DNA from: Marinomonas rhizomae
GTDB taxonomy: Bacteria; Pseudomonadota; Gammaproteobacteria; Pseudomonadales; Marinomonadaceae
Length of the DNA: 43,920 nt
Assembly: GCF_003315485.1 (NCBI RefSeq)
Contig: NZ_QNSE01000023.1
Coordinates: 1-43,920, forward strand
Reading direction: 5' to 3'
Shown here: positions 1 through 8,740 of the stretch, in pieces
Position numbering within the stretch: position 1 is the first letter of the stretch
How the letters are laid out: every line of letters starts with the position of its first letter
Notes under the pieces: generated by a model
What the model was told of the DNA's origin: nothing
Databases searched by the model: none
Seen by the model: only the letters and a program-made list of their open reading frames with translations
Position numbers and translations under genes: made by a program

Positions 1-40
1 GCCAGCGTTCAATCTGAGCCATGATCAAACTCTTCAGTTA
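1..40 (-). rRNA. rrs: 16S ribosomal RNA, 5' end only (partial)
   Basis: The reverse complement of the first 40 bases is the near-universal start of bacterial 16S rRNA: GAAGAGTTTGATCATGGCTC followed by AGATTGAACGCTGGC. The gene continues leftwards out of the window, so only the extreme 5' end is present. The exact first base is set by comparison with the E. coli 16S start and may be off by a few bases. Confidence 0.97.
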
Positions 41-341
41 AAAAGTTTGCTTACTCAAAATCTATTACACTAACAATAACTTAATCAATTCATTGTCCCG
101 AAGAACAATCAATCAACATAAAGCGAATTGACGTGTTAGACGTTTCGCAAGACTTCAATTTTTTTGATCGTCTCGAATGATCTAAACCATCCGGACAATC
201 TTCTGAAGCCTCCAGCGAGCGCCCACACAAATTATCTGATTATCTATTTTAAAGAGCGTGCTAACTTGAATGACTAACCAAACCTTGATTTAGTTAGTTG
301 AATTTGGTCTTCGTTGCTCTGAAGCCTTGTCCGTGTCAGCG
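41..341 (-). promoter_or_regulatory. rrn operon leader with boxA/boxB/boxC antitermination signals
   Basis: Transcribed leader between the rrn P1 promoter and 16S. On the minus strand a boxA (CGCTCTTTAAAA, 247-258) is preceded by a boxB-like hairpin with arms ACCAAA and TTTGGT (277-308) and followed by a boxC-like GTGTGGGCGCTC (217-228). Their order and spacing match the E. coli rrn leader, where Nus factors bind boxA to prevent premature Rho termination. No open reading frame is credible here. Confidence 0.85.
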
Positions 342-420
342 AGGGCGTATATTAAGGATCTACAGATTTTGTGCAACCCTTTTCGACACTTTCTTTCGAT
401 TTATTTTAAATAAAAGCGAA
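342..420 (-). promoter_or_regulatory. rrn P1-type promoter
   Basis: Minus-strand -35 TTGCAC (371-376) and -10 TAATAT (349-354) are separated by 16 bp, the spacing of E. coli rrn P1 promoters. A GC-rich discriminator (ACGCCCTCGC) follows the -10, as expected of a stringently controlled promoter. Upstream, 377-420 is strongly A/T-rich, as in an UP element. Transcription should start near 341. Confidence 0.8.
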
Positions 421-492
421 TTCGTTCATAAAACCGTCAAAAACCACTCTTTTTGGTTATAAAGCAACCAAACCAAGAGAGCTCGAGCATGA

Positions 493-1212
493 TCAATCTG
501 TCAATTCAGGCATATTCACAGAAACAGAACGCACCACTTTCATTTCCTGAGTGTCGATGGCCACTTGGTAAGCAATTACCTCAACACCTTTTGCAACCAC
601 CTCTATAAAAGCCTGTGCATACTTTTTATCGATATGAGCCGCTGGCGTAACAGAATCAATCCCTGTATGACTCACACAAAAGAACATTACCGCACGATGC
701 CCTTCTTCGACCATATTAGCCAGCTCATACAAATGCTTGCGCCCACGCTCTGTCACGGCATCAGGAAAATACCCCAAACCGTCTTCTTCTAACAAGGTGA
801 CGTTTTTGACTTCTACATAACACTTGCGCCCATCACTGCTGGTTAACAACCAATCAATACGACTCTTCTCGCCATACTTCACTTCTGCTTTCTGTTCGCA
901 GTAACCCGAAAGCTCTTTTACTACGCCATTGGCAATTGCTTCGCCTACTAATTTGTTTGGATAACCCGTGTTAATGCAAGCCAAATATCTTTCATCAACC
1001 TCAACCAACTCCCATGTATAGGCAAGCTTACGCTTTGGATTATCGCTTTTAGATAACCAAACACGAGCATCATCTTGCTGACAGCGCTTCATTGATCCCG
1101 TATTCGGGCAATGAGCCACCACGACCTCACCATTTGGCAACTCAACATCGGACAAAAAACGTTTATAACGTTTAATTAATTTCCCTTCTATTAAAGGCAT
1201 TGAAAACTTCAC
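493..1212 (-). CDS. sfsA: SfsA family DNA/RNA nuclease-like protein (sugar fermentation stimulation protein)
   Basis: 239 aa, the usual SfsA length, with family signatures along its length: [14 protein letters not shown] near the N-terminus, HCPNTGSM around 34-41, [11 protein letters not shown], and YVEVKNVTL followed by [13 protein letters not shown]. The family combines an OB-like N-terminal domain with a restriction-endonuclease-like core; E. coli SfsA was first linked to maltose metabolism, and its physiological role is not settled. The start is a GTG at 1212: a GGAG motif lies 8 bases upstream, and residues from there match the E. coli N-terminus (MEFSPPL versus MKFSMPL). It sits downstream of the guaBA terminator, so it probably has its own promoter. 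It reads towards the rrn promoter. Confidence 0.93.
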   Translation of the reverse strand: MKFSMPLIEGKLIKRYKRFLSDVELPNGEVVVAHCPNTGSMKRCQQDDARVWLSKSDNPKRKLAYTWELVEVDERYLACINTGYPNKLVGEAIANGVVKELSGYCEQKAEVKYGEKSRIDWLLTSSDGRKCYVEVKNVTLLEEDGLGYFPDAVTERGRKHLYELANMVEEGHRAVMFFCVSHTGIDSVTPAAHIDKKYAQAFIEVVAKGVEVIAYQVAIDTQEMKVVRSVSVNMPELTD

Positions 1213-1251
1213 AACAATGCTCCAGAACTTTCTTCAAGGTTTGAGACAAAC

Positions 1252-1285
1252 AAAAACGGCCCTCTTTAAATAAAGAGAGCCGTTT
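1252..1285 (-). terminator. Rho-independent terminator of guaBA
   Basis: On the minus strand a long stem, AACGGCTCTCTTTA paired with TAAAGAGGGCCGTT (one mismatch), with a two-base AA loop is followed by a run of Ts. It lies 25 bases beyond the guaA stop and before sfsA. Confidence 0.9.
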
Positions 1286-1309
1286 CACTAGACCATTAAC
1301 GCAGGAGGA

Positions 1310-2887
1310 TTATTCCCACTCTATTGTCGCAGGTGGCTTAGATGATACATCGTAAGTCACTCGAGAGATGTGTTCGATTTCGTTGATGATGCGACCAGAT
1401 ACGGTTTCTAGCAATTCGTAAGGAAGGTGAGCCCAACGAGCCGTCATGAAGTCGATGGTTTCTACAGCCCGAAGCGCAACCACATATTCGTAACGACGAC
1501 CATCACCGACAACCCCAACGGACTTTACTGGCAAGAAGACAGCAAAAGCTTGGCTTGTTTTGTCGTACCAACCAGAGCGACGTAACTCTTCGATGAAAAT
1601 AGCGTCTGCACGACGCAGAATGTCGGCGTATTCTTTTTTCACTTCACCCAAGATACGAACACCAAGACCAGGCCCTGGGAATGGATGACGGTAAACCATG
1701 TCATAAGGAAGTCCTAACTCTAGACCCAACTTACGCACTTCATCTTTAAACAATTCACGCAGTGGTTCAACCAAAGCCATTTTCATATCATCAGGCAAAC
1801 CACCAACATTGTGATGGGACTTGATAACATGCGCTTTGCCTGTTTTAGATGCCGCAGATTCAATAACATCAGGGTAAATTGTGCCTTGAGCAAGAAAATC
1901 AATACCATCTAATTTAGACGACTCTTCATCGAAGATCTCAATAAAGGTGTTACCAATGATCTTACGCTTTTTCTCAGGATCATTTTCGCCAGCCAGCTTA
2001 CCAAGAAATAGATCTTCTGCATCAACACGGATAACTTTCACCCCCATGTTATCTGCGAACATTTTCATTACTTGGTCGCCTTCATTCAAACGGAGCAAGC
2101 CATTGTCCACAAATACACAAGTCAACTGATCGCCAATCGCTTTATGAAGCAAGGCTGCAACAACTGAGGAATCCACACCGCCAGACAAGGCCAACAACAC
2201 TTTACGATCGCCCACTTGCTCTTGCATGCGCTCGATAGCATCTTGAGCAATGTTTGCAGGTGTCCATAAGGTGTCACAACCACAAATATCGACAATAAAG
2301 CGAGACAGAATACGTCCGCCTTGTAATGTATGCGTTACTTCTGGGTGAAATTGCACACCATAAAACTTCTTCGCATCATTCGCCATTGCTGCGATTGGAC
2401 AACTATCCGTCGATGCCATCAAAGTAAAGTCTTCAGGCATGGTGCTAACTTTATCACCATGACTCATCCAAACATCAAGCAAAGCAACGCCATTATTAGC
2501 AATGTGATCTTGAATTTCATCAAACAACGCTGGACCTTCGTGCTTACGGATTTGCGCGTAGCCGAACTCACGAATCTCAGAACCCTGAACTTTACCACCC
2601 AATTGCTCCGCCATGGTTTGCATGCCGTAACAAATACCAAATACTGGCACGCCCAATGTAAATACTGCTTCTGGCGCACGTGGAGAACCCGGCTCAGGAA
2701 CGGATTCAGGACCACCAGCAAGAATGATACCTTTTGGATCGAAGTCGATAACTTCCTGATCATCCATATCAAAAGCGCGAACTTCACAGTAAACACCGAT
2801 TTCACGAACACGACGCGCAATCAATTGAGTGTACTGAGAACCGAAATCAATAATAAGAATTTTATGAGCGTGGATATCTTGCGACAT
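1310..2887 (-). CDS. guaA: GMP synthase (glutamine-hydrolysing)
   Basis: Converts XMP to GMP with ATP and glutamine, the last step of guanine nucleotide synthesis. It is 525 aa, as in E. coli. The N-terminal class I glutamine amidotransferase domain (about 8-200) has the nucleophile Cys86 in GICYGMQ, and His181/Glu183 in HPEVTHT complete the triad. The ATP-pyrophosphatase domain starts about 205 with the P-loop SGGVDSS (235-241). The dimerisation domain ends in the usual KPPATIEWE. The start ATG has AGGA about 10 bases upstream. It lies downstream of guaB on the same strand, the classical guaBA order, with a hairpin in the 128-bp gap. Confidence 0.98.
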   Translation of the reverse strand: MSQDIHAHKILIIDFGSQYTQLIARRVREIGVYCEVRAFDMDDQEVIDFDPKGIILAGGPESVPEPGSPRAPEAVFTLGVPVFGICYGMQTMAEQLGGKVQGSEIREFGYAQIRKHEGPALFDEIQDHIANNGVALLDVWMSHGDKVSTMPEDFTLMASTDSCPIAAMANDAKKFYGVQFHPEVTHTLQGGRILSRFIVDICGCDTLWTPANIAQDAIERMQEQVGDRKVLLALSGGVDSSVVAALLHKAIGDQLTCVFVDNGLLRLNEGDQVMKMFADNMGVKVIRVDAEDLFLGKLAGENDPEKKRKIIGNTFIEIFDEESSKLDGIDFLAQGTIYPDVIESAASKTGKAHVIKSHHNVGGLPDDMKMALVEPLRELFKDEVRKLGLELGLPYDMVYRHPFPGPGLGVRILGEVKKEYADILRRADAIFIEELRRSGWYDKTSQAFAVFLPVKSVGVVGDGRRYEYVVALRAVETIDFMTARWAHLPYELLETVSGRIINEIEHISRVTYDVSSKPPATIEWE

Positions 2888-2967
2888 TATTAGCCATTCC
2901 TTTCACTCTACTTAAGAGACAAATCTTTTCGTAGAAGTAATCAATAAATAGTAAGAGCAATAAATAA

Positions 2968-2994
2968 AGATGGGGCGTGTTGTACGCCCCATCT
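2968..2994 (-). terminator. guaB-guaA intercistronic hairpin (terminator or attenuator)
   Basis: Perfect inverted repeat with arms AGATGGGGCGT and ACGCCCCATCT, followed on the minus strand by TTATTTATTG. It lies 21 bases after the guaB stop and 80 bases before guaA. The T-tract is interrupted, so partial read-through into guaA is likely. Confidence 0.7.
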
Positions 2995-3015
2995 CAGTGT
3001 CAAATTATCTCGCGA

Positions 3016-4482
3016 TTAACCAACGTGATAATTTGGCGCTTCTTTCGTAATAGTCACATCATGAACATGACTTTCACGCATACCAGCACCAGTGATCTTA
3101 GAGAACTGAGTCTTAGTACGCATAGTTTCAATATCAGCAGATCCAGTGTAGCCCATAGAAGAACGCACTCCACCCATCAGCTGATGAATAACCGCAACCA
3201 TTGGTCCTTTTGATGGGACACGACCTTCAATACCTTCTGGCACCAATTTCTCAACGCTGCTTGAATCTTGGAAGTAGCGATCGCTTGAACCTTGAGATTG
3301 AGACATGGCTCCTAACGAACCCATACCACGATAAGCTTTGAATGAACGCCCTTGGAAAAGCACTACTTCACCAGGCGCTTCATCGGTACCAGCAAGTAAA
3401 CCACCTACCATGATAACGCTCGCGCCTGCCGCAATTGCTTTACTGATATCACCAGAAAAACGCACGCCGCCATCAGCGATCACAGGAATACCGCGTGGAT
3501 TCATGACCTCGGCAACATTTGCCACCGCACTGATTTGGGGAACACCCACACCAGCAACGATACGAGTTGTACAAATAGAACCAGGGCCGATACCCACTTT
3601 TACGCCATCAGCACCAGCATCAGCTAGGGCAATCGCCGCTTCTGCTGTTGCAATATTGCCGCCAACGACTTGAACGTGAGGAAAGTTTTCTTTTACCCAA
3701 CGAACGCGATCAATCACGCCTTTAGAATGACCATGGGCGGTATCAACAACAATAATATCAACACCAGCATCAGACAAAGCTTTCACTCGTTCGCCTGTAT
3801 CCGCACCAGTACCAACAGCAGCACCAACACGCAAACGACCTTGATCGTCTTTACATGCGTGAGGATAAGTTGTGGCTTTATTAAAGTCGGTAACAGTAAC
3901 CATGCCACGCAATTCAAACTGCTCATTGACAATCAACACTTTCTCAATGCGATTCTCATGCAGCAACTTACGGATAGAACCAGATGATGCACCTTCAAGC
4001 GCCGTAACAAGACGATCTTTTGGTGTCATAATGTCAGAGACTTTTTTGTCGAAGTCTTTAACAAAGCGCACATCACGGCTTGTTACGATACCAACCAAGT
4101 CAGAGCCTTGAACAACAGGCACACTTGAGATGCTATTCGCTGCCGTCAGATCCATTAGCTCTTGAATGCTGGCTTCAGGGTTTATAGTAACAAGGTCGCG
4201 AACAATGCCACTTTCGAATTTTTTCACACGACGCACTTCACGAGCCTGCTCTTCAATGGTCAAGTTTTTGTGCACAATGCCAATGCCACCTTCTTGAGCC
4301 AGAGCAATCGCCATGCGATGTTCAGTAACGGTATCCATCGCTGAAGACGTAAGCGGTATATTTAACTCAATGTCTTTAGTGATTTTCGTTTTAAGGCTAA
4401 CATCCTTAGGAAGAACTTCGGAATAGCCGGGGATAAGCAATACGTCGTCAAACGTTAAAGCTTCTTGCACGATTCGTAACAT
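3016..4482 (-). CDS. guaB: IMP dehydrogenase
   Basis: Oxidises IMP to XMP with NAD+, the first committed step to GMP. It is 488 aa, as in E. coli. The catalytic TIM barrel is interrupted by a pair of CBS domains (about 93-205). The active-site Cys304 lies in GPGSICTTR, and the flap region GMGSLGAM follows. The usual start [16 protein letters not shown] is present. It is the first gene of guaBA and is divergent from xseA, with 93 bp between them. The promoter is annotated separately. Confidence 0.98.
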   Translation of the reverse strand: MLRIVQEALTFDDVLLIPGYSEVLPKDVSLKTKITKDIELNIPLTSSAMDTVTEHRMAIALAQEGGIGIVHKNLTIEEQAREVRRVKKFESGIVRDLVTINPEASIQELMDLTAANSISSVPVVQGSDLVGIVTSRDVRFVKDFDKKVSDIMTPKDRLVTALEGASSGSIRKLLHENRIEKVLIVNEQFELRGMVTVTDFNKATTYPHACKDDQGRLRVGAAVGTGADTGERVKALSDAGVDIIVVDTAHGHSKGVIDRVRWVKENFPHVQVVGGNIATAEAAIALADAGADGVKVGIGPGSICTTRIVAGVGVPQISAVANVAEVMNPRGIPVIADGGVRFSGDISKAIAAGASVIMVGGLLAGTDEAPGEVVLFQGRSFKAYRGMGSLGAMSQSQGSSDRYFQDSSSVEKLVPEGIEGRVPSKGPMVAVIHQLMGGVRSSMGYTGSADIETMRTKTQFSKITGAGMRESHVHDVTITKEAPNYHVG

Positions 4483-4520
4483 AATGGGGAGTTTCCAATG
4501 CCAACAAGGGTGTTAAGATG

Positions 4521-4556
4521 GCAAGTAATTCTACTCCTTTAGTTGCATTCGGTAAA
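4521..4556 (-). promoter_or_regulatory. guaB: Putative sigma70 promoter of guaBA
   Basis: On the minus strand TTTACC (4551-4556) and TAGAAT (4528-4533) are 17 bp apart, upstream of the guaB ATG. No PurR- or DnaA-type palindrome is evident. Confidence 0.5.
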
Positions 4557-4575
4557 TCAAAACCAAGAGAGATTG

Positions 4576-5934
4576 ATGAAAAAATTTACAACTTCTGCAT
4601 CACAAGAAACGGCTTTTACCGTATCCCAGCTAAATAGACAAATACAACAACTACTTGAAGCCAGTTTACCGTGGATTCTTGTTGAAGGAGAGATCTCCAA
4701 TCTCGCCAAACCAGGATCAGGCCACTGGTACTTTTCCCTCAAAGACGACAAGGCACAAATCCGCTGCGCCATGTTCAAAGGAAAAAATGCTGCGGTACGT
4801 TTTAAGCCCAAAGATGGCGATATGGTCCGCTTGCGTGCTCGCGTCACTTTTTATGGCCCAAGAGGCGACTGCCAACTCAGCGTAGAAAGCATGGAATCCG
4901 CAGGAGAAGGCGCATTACAACAAGCATTTGAACGATTGAAAAACAACTTACAAGCGGAAGGCCTTTTCACGCCGGAACATAAAAAATTACTTCCAACCAA
5001 GCCAGAGCGCATCGCCATCATAACCTCTCCTGTCGGTGCCGCTGTTCGCGATATGATAATTGCCTTTCGTCGCCGCTTTCCGTTAACCGAACTGACCATT
5101 TTGCCTTCTTTAGTGCAAGGCCAAGACGCTGCTAAAAACATTTTAAGGCAGCTACAACGAGCCGATGACAGCGGACACTTTGATGCGATTATTCTAGGGC
5201 GTGGTGGCGGCTCCTTGGAAGACCTATGGAGCTTCAACGACGAAACATTAGCACGCGCAATTTTTGCTGCCCAAACGCCTATTGTGTCAGCTGTCGGTCA
5301 TGAAACCGACTTTACCATTGCGGATTTTGTCGCCGATGTTCGTGCGGCCACTCCAACGGCCGCCGCCGAACTGCTTAGCCCAGATCGCAACCAACTGCTT
5401 CGACAAATTGAGCAACAAGAAAAGCAACTGGTTCGACGCATGTCGCGCATTCTTGAACAAAGTCAGCAACAACTCGACTTTATGACCAAGCGCATTCGTC
5501 ACCCCAAAGAGCGAATCGAGCAACAGCAAAACCAACTAGAACAACTCAAACGTCGTTTGCAGCAAAGCATCCAGCGCAAGATGTTGGAGCAACAAACACA
5601 AACCGCTAACCTAACTCATCGACTGGAAAGAAACAGCCCGACTCGCCGTATCGATCAAGACAGAAAGAAGCTCCAAGAGATAGATGCCCGCCTTGCACGC
5701 GCACTAAGCAACACCTTAACCAACAAACAGACAGCCTTTGCCCGAATCATCGACAAACTCAACCTTGTTAGCCCGCTCAACACCTTAGCCAGAGGCTACG
5801 CCATTGCCACCAAAGATGAACAAGTTATTCGTTCAATCAAGGATGTAGAGGAAGGCGATGTGATAAACGTCCGAGTTCAAGACGGCGAGATCAACTGCGC
5901 AGTAAACACAACCAAATCCAACCCACATGGATAA
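4576..5934 (+). CDS. xseA: Exodeoxyribonuclease VII large subunit
   Basis: 452 aa from the preferred start. An N-terminal OB-fold (tRNA_anti-like) with GEISNLAKPGSGHWYFSLKD and QIRCAMFKG precedes the catalytic domain, which has GRGGGSLEDLWSFNDE, SAVGHETD and DVRAATPTAAAE. A long glutamine-rich coiled-coil region (about 290-400) follows. With the XseB small subunit it degrades single-stranded DNA to oligonucleotides. The ATG at 4576 is preferred: AAGAGAGA lies just upstream and homology begins there. An in-frame TTG at 4543 would add 11 residues without a ribosome site. No xseB is nearby, which is normal. Confidence 0.96.
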   Translation: MKKFTTSASQETAFTVSQLNRQIQQLLEASLPWILVEGEISNLAKPGSGHWYFSLKDDKAQIRCAMFKGKNAAVRFKPKDGDMVRLRARVTFYGPRGDCQLSVESMESAGEGALQQAFERLKNNLQAEGLFTPEHKKLLPTKPERIAIITSPVGAAVRDMIIAFRRRFPLTELTILPSLVQGQDAAKNILRQLQRADDSGHFDAIILGRGGGSLEDLWSFNDETLARAIFAAQTPIVSAVGHETDFTIADFVADVRAATPTAAAELLSPDRNQLLRQIEQQEKQLVRRMSRILEQSQQQLDFMTKRIRHPKERIEQQQNQLEQLKRRLQQSIQRKMLEQQTQTANLTHRLERNSPTRRIDQDRKKLQEIDARLARALSNTLTNKQTAFARIIDKLNLVSPLNTLARGYAIATKDEQVIRSIKDVEEGDVINVRVQDGEINCAVNTTKSNPHG

Positions 5935-6012
5935 AAGCCTGCTCTCACCTTTACGAAGTCATTTCCTATAACAAAGAAGCGTCAGAGCCCTCGAAGACAA
6001 TGCCCTCTTCCA

Positions 6013-6929
6013 CTAAAATGCTTTTAGATGATCTACAAAAGCAGCAACTTGAAGGGGTAAGACTCGATCTCTCATCGAAACCAGATCAATACCTGCCGAG
6101 ATAGATTGAGCCTGAGGAAGTAATTCTGTCACAGTACCTTGCTTTAACTCTTCTTCAAATAATATCTCTGGTACATTGGCAATACCAAGATTCGACATCA
6201 CCAGCTGCTTAATCAACCTATCGTCATTTGCCGACATGGATGCCGTCGTCATTTCTAATTGTTTCACCATTTTCTTATCGTTTTTACTGAGCCAGGTTTT
6301 CATTGACGGGCAATCAGGGTGATAGTCAACAATATCGCTTTCGATAATATCCATAAAATGATTAAACGGGCCGTGTTCCTTAATAAATTCGGTACTCGCC
6401 AAGGTAATAAATCGCTCTTTCCTGAAGGAGGTAATATTCAACAGTGGGGCTTCTGAGAAAAAACCACCAGCCCCAAATCAGAATCACCGTGAATAATGTT
6501 GTTTACTGTCATGGCATCATCTTGTAACGCCAGCTCGACACAAACTTGTGGATAACGCTTCTTAAAGCTCACAATGATTGGCACTAACATCAAATTCGCC
6601 AATTCCATAGTGGTACCGATCTTGATAGAACCCACTATCGCGGCATGGTCATACTTCACTCTCAAGACATCATGCTCTAATGCTGATAAATGTTTTTCGG
6701 CGGTCTTTAATAATGTCCGACCTTCTTGAGTTAAATATATTTTTCGATGCTCTCTTTTAAACAGCAACACACCTAACTCATCTTCTAATTTCTTAATTTG
6801 ATAAGAAACCGCCTGCTGCGTTAAATGAAGTTTTTTAGACGCCTTCGTTACGCTTCCATGCTTTGCAACCTGAACGAATGTCGCCAAGTTATTTAGATTC
6901 CGCACAACCACTCCCGTCAAAAAGATCAT
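6013..6929 (-). pseudogene. LysR-family transcriptional regulator, frameshifted
   Basis: Two minus-strand frames together make one LysR protein of about 306 aa. The upstream part (6438-6929, 163 aa) has the winged helix-turn-helix (NLATFVQVAKHGSVTKASKK, LTQQAVSYQIKKLEDELG) and the start of the effector-binding domain, then stops after GLVVFSQKPHC. The downstream part (6013-6441) supplies the rest; its frame, read back through the break, gives FFSEAPLLNITSF, which continues the fold. The break is at a run of six A's on the plus strand (6458-6463); one extra base would restore the frame. This is either a recent null mutation or a homopolymer sequencing error. A GTG at 6905 with GGGAG five bases upstream is a likelier start than the ATG at 6929. 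It is divergent from the membrane-protein gene at 7053. Confidence 0.85.
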
Positions 6930-6974
6930 TAAACGCTTAAATTTAGCACAAATATTTTTTAATCAAGAGCAAAA

Positions 6975-6987
6975 AATAACTGTTATT
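6975..6987. promoter_or_regulatory. Candidate LysR operator palindrome
   Basis: AATAACTGTTATT is a perfect palindrome around a central T, in the 123-bp gap between the LysR gene and the divergent gene at 7053. LysR proteins commonly bind such A/T-flanked dyads near their divergent target. The local A/T richness makes chance occurrence possible. Confidence 0.4.
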
Positions 6988-7052
6988 TATTTGTTAATAA
7001 TCCTCTCATAATCAACGCCTCTTGATCCTTCACGCTGAAAAAGGAAATTACT

Positions 7053-7589
7053 ATGACGCCATTCTTACCCGTCACTAAAAACGCCCTCTTTGGTTGCGCT
7101 ATGTGCTTATCCATAGGCAAAGTTCACGCCCTAGATATTGAAATAGACCCTTTGGCCTATGCACTGAACGGCCATTCAGTGCATTTTGGTTTTGGCGAGA
7201 ATCAATTTCGCTTTGACATAGGAGTATTTGGATTAGACGCACCAGAAGCCTTCCATGGAGACGAACGCTACGATTTACGTTTTGACGGTTATGGCGTTAA
7301 ATTAGATTACTTATTTGGCCGTTACTATGGTGCATTTATCGGCTTAGAAGCCAATTCGTCAAAAGTAAAATACACCCTAAAATCGACCAATCAAACAACC
7401 ACTCGTACGCAAATATCTCTCGGGCCAAGAATTGGCTACCGTATCATGTACAGCAAAAACATCACTATCACACCATGGATAGGCATCGATTTTAACCTCG
7501 ACCATGACGACGTTTCTCTCAACGGACAGAAGTTCGATAGCAGCCCTATTTCTTTATTTCCAACCGTACACTTGGGCTGGAAATTTTAA
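7053..7589 (+). CDS. Putative outer-membrane beta-barrel protein
   Basis: 178 aa with a signal peptide (about residues 1-26, ending in KVHA before LDIEIDP). The rest has alternating hydrophobic/polar strands, many aromatics and glycines, and the sequence ends in Phe (HLGWKF), the classic C-terminal signature recognised by the BAM complex. Strands such as YGVKLDYLFGRYYGAFIGLE and GPRIGYRIMYSKNITITPWIG resemble an OmpW/OmpA-like eight-stranded barrel. The specific family is not recognised. AAGGA lies upstream of the ATG. It is divergent from the broken LysR gene and followed 36 bp later by the DUF4260 gene, probably in one operon. Confidence 0.6.
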   Translation: MTPFLPVTKNALFGCAMCLSIGKVHALDIEIDPLAYALNGHSVHFGFGENQFRFDIGVFGLDAPEAFHGDERYDLRFDGYGVKLDYLFGRYYGAFIGLEANSSKVKYTLKSTNQTTTRTQISLGPRIGYRIMYSKNITITPWIGIDFNLDHDDVSLNGQKFDSSPISLFPTVHLGWKF

Positions 7590-7625
7590 CCATATAAAAT
7601 GACAAAGCTCATGGAGATCATTTGA

Positions 7626-7997
7626 ATGAATCAAGCTACGGGTAATCTCAGAAAGGTACTAAGGTGTGAAGGATTAGCCATTCTCATATTATCGGCTCTC
7701 GCTTTTACATACAGTGAGACCAGTTGGATACTCTTTGCTCTACTTTTCTTGGCACCAGACCTTTCCCTAATAGGCTATTTGCTTGGAAGTAAAGCAGGAG
7801 CGATGTCATATAACGCCACCCACTCCATAATCGGCCCTACCATTTGCATTGGTGTCAGCATTCTTACAGACCACCATACTCAAATGGCAATAGGATTAAT
7901 CTGGTCAGCACACATAGGATTTGATCGAAGCCTAGGCTACGGACTCAAATATACCAAAGGTTTTAAACACACTCATCTCGGAAAAATTGGAAAATAA
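7626..7997 (+). CDS. DUF4260 family membrane protein
   Basis: 123 aa, four hydrophobic segments. It has the pattern I associate with DUF4260: LRCEGLAILIL at the start, WILFALLFLAPDLSLIGYLLG, YNATHSIIGP, then LIWSAHIGFDRSLGYGLKY and a final FKHTHLGKIGK. The conserved DLS, HIGFDR and LGYGLKY motifs are intact. The family's function is unknown; it is an inner-membrane protein. GGAG lies nine bases upstream of the ATG, and the gene follows the barrel protein gene by 36 bp. Confidence 0.8.
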   Translation: MNQATGNLRKVLRCEGLAILILSALAFTYSETSWILFALLFLAPDLSLIGYLLGSKAGAMSYNATHSIIGPTICIGVSILTDHHTQMAIGLIWSAHIGFDRSLGYGLKYTKGFKHTHLGKIGK

Positions 7998-8003
7998 ATG
8001 GCC

Positions 8004-8143
8004 TAATCAAACTTGATCCAAGACAAGACTAGCGTCTTGGAGACCATTCTCGACGGTTTTTTTAAGTAAAACCCTTTCTTTCAATGCTCTCTCAAAGATT
8101 TCATTGTCTTTCATAGTCAGTATGACACTCAGATAAATCGACG
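8004..8143 (-). pseudogene. Decayed 3' end of an NtrC-type regulator gene (left copy)
   Basis: The minus-strand translation gives ASIYLSVILTMKD, then FERALKERVLLKK after a short deletion. This matches the C-terminal region of the intact regulator at 14049 ([13 protein letters not shown] ... [13 protein letters not shown]). On the plus strand, 8083-8120 and 8122-8143 align clearly with 14180-14220 and 14283-14304. The Fis-type helix-turn-helix part is mostly lost. It abuts a copy of the AraC gene's tail (8139-8172), and the two segments share the junction bases CGACG. Confidence 0.6.
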
Positions 8144-8172
8144 TGAACACCCAATTGCGAAGGCCGCGCCTT
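8139..8172 (+). repeat. Copy of the 3' end of the AraC-type gene (direct repeat of 13983-14016)
   Basis: 34 bases identical at 33 positions to 13983-14016, which encodes the C-terminal RREHPITKAA of the AraC-type regulator. The copy includes the small hairpin AAGGCCGCGCCTT. Such close identity implies a recent duplication, or exchange between two copies of this junction. Confidence 0.85.
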
Positions 8173-8291
8173 TAGACTGGATCGATGGCGATACCGAAGC
8201 CAACTAAGCTCTTTTCTACCTTACAAATCCCTGCTTGCTAAAAAGTCCATTTGAGCTAAACTATAAAAACCAAATGAGCCGAGGTGATGTT

Positions 8292-8738
8292 ATGTCTGTC
8301 GTTAAAGCGTTTAAACCTCAAAAGTCAAAAGCCTATAGCTTTTGGGAAGGCTTGGGGATTGCTGAGTCTGATGCGTTGGTGGGCAACTCTGTTCGCGAAG
8401 GGTTTACCACTTACGCTTACGATCAAATTCTTGCGCGCACTAAGCTGTCTCGCACTAAGTTTCAACAGTTTACCCATATTCCTGTCAGTACGATTAAGCG
8501 CCGCTTAGAAAAACAGGAACGTTTCAGCACTCAAGAAAGCGATGTAATGTATCGCTTAGCTTTGTTGACGAAATTAGCATCAGACATGTTTGACGATGAA
8601 GACGCGGCACTGGCGTGGATGGAGCAAGCGACCTATGGTTTAGGTGGTAAACGTCCATTGGATATGATTGCGACGACGGTAGAATTTGAACAAGTAAGAG
8701 ACCTAATTGGCCGAATCGAACACGGTGTCTTTTCTTAA
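8292..8738 (+). CDS. Xre/MbcA/ParS-type antitoxin (DUF2384)
   Basis: 148 aa. The N-terminal part has a helix-turn-helix-like region (YDQILARTKLSRTKFQQFTH followed by VSTIKRRLEKQERF). The C-terminal part matches the DUF2384 domain of RES-partner antitoxins: ESDVMYRLALLTKLASDMFDD, AALAWMEQATYGLGGKRPLDMI and a final EQVRDLIGRIEHGVFS. The last helix of this domain normally plugs the toxin active site. The ATG at 8292 is chosen because GAGGTGAT lies immediately upstream; an in-frame TTG at 8235 has no ribosome site. The stop is two bases before the RES gene's ATG, so the two are translationally linked. The promoter is probably in 8176-8290 and autoregulated. Confidence 0.88.
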   Translation: MSVVKAFKPQKSKAYSFWEGLGIAESDALVGNSVREGFTTYAYDQILARTKLSRTKFQQFTHIPVSTIKRRLEKQERFSTQESDVMYRLALLTKLASDMFDDEDAALAWMEQATYGLGGKRPLDMIATTVEFEQVRDLIGRIEHGVFS

Positions 8739-8740
8739 TA

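Noticed and set aside
430..490. Hairpin TTGGTT/AACCAA downstream of sfsA as its terminator
   Set aside because: Only six A/T-rich pairs, and the T-run is not adjacent; too weak to call.
2330..2893. 187-aa frame antisense to guaA
   Set aside because: It is the mirror of a fully conserved guaA coding sequence and shows no protein family features; other long antisense frames in the window were dropped for the same reason.
4543..4575. Upstream TTG start for xseA
   Set aside because: No ribosome site and no similarity before the ATG at 4576, which has AAGAGAGA upstream.
8248..8277. CATTTG/CAAATG inverted repeat as the antitoxin operator
   Set aside because: Six-base arms 17 bases apart with no second copy; position is plausible but evidence is too thin.
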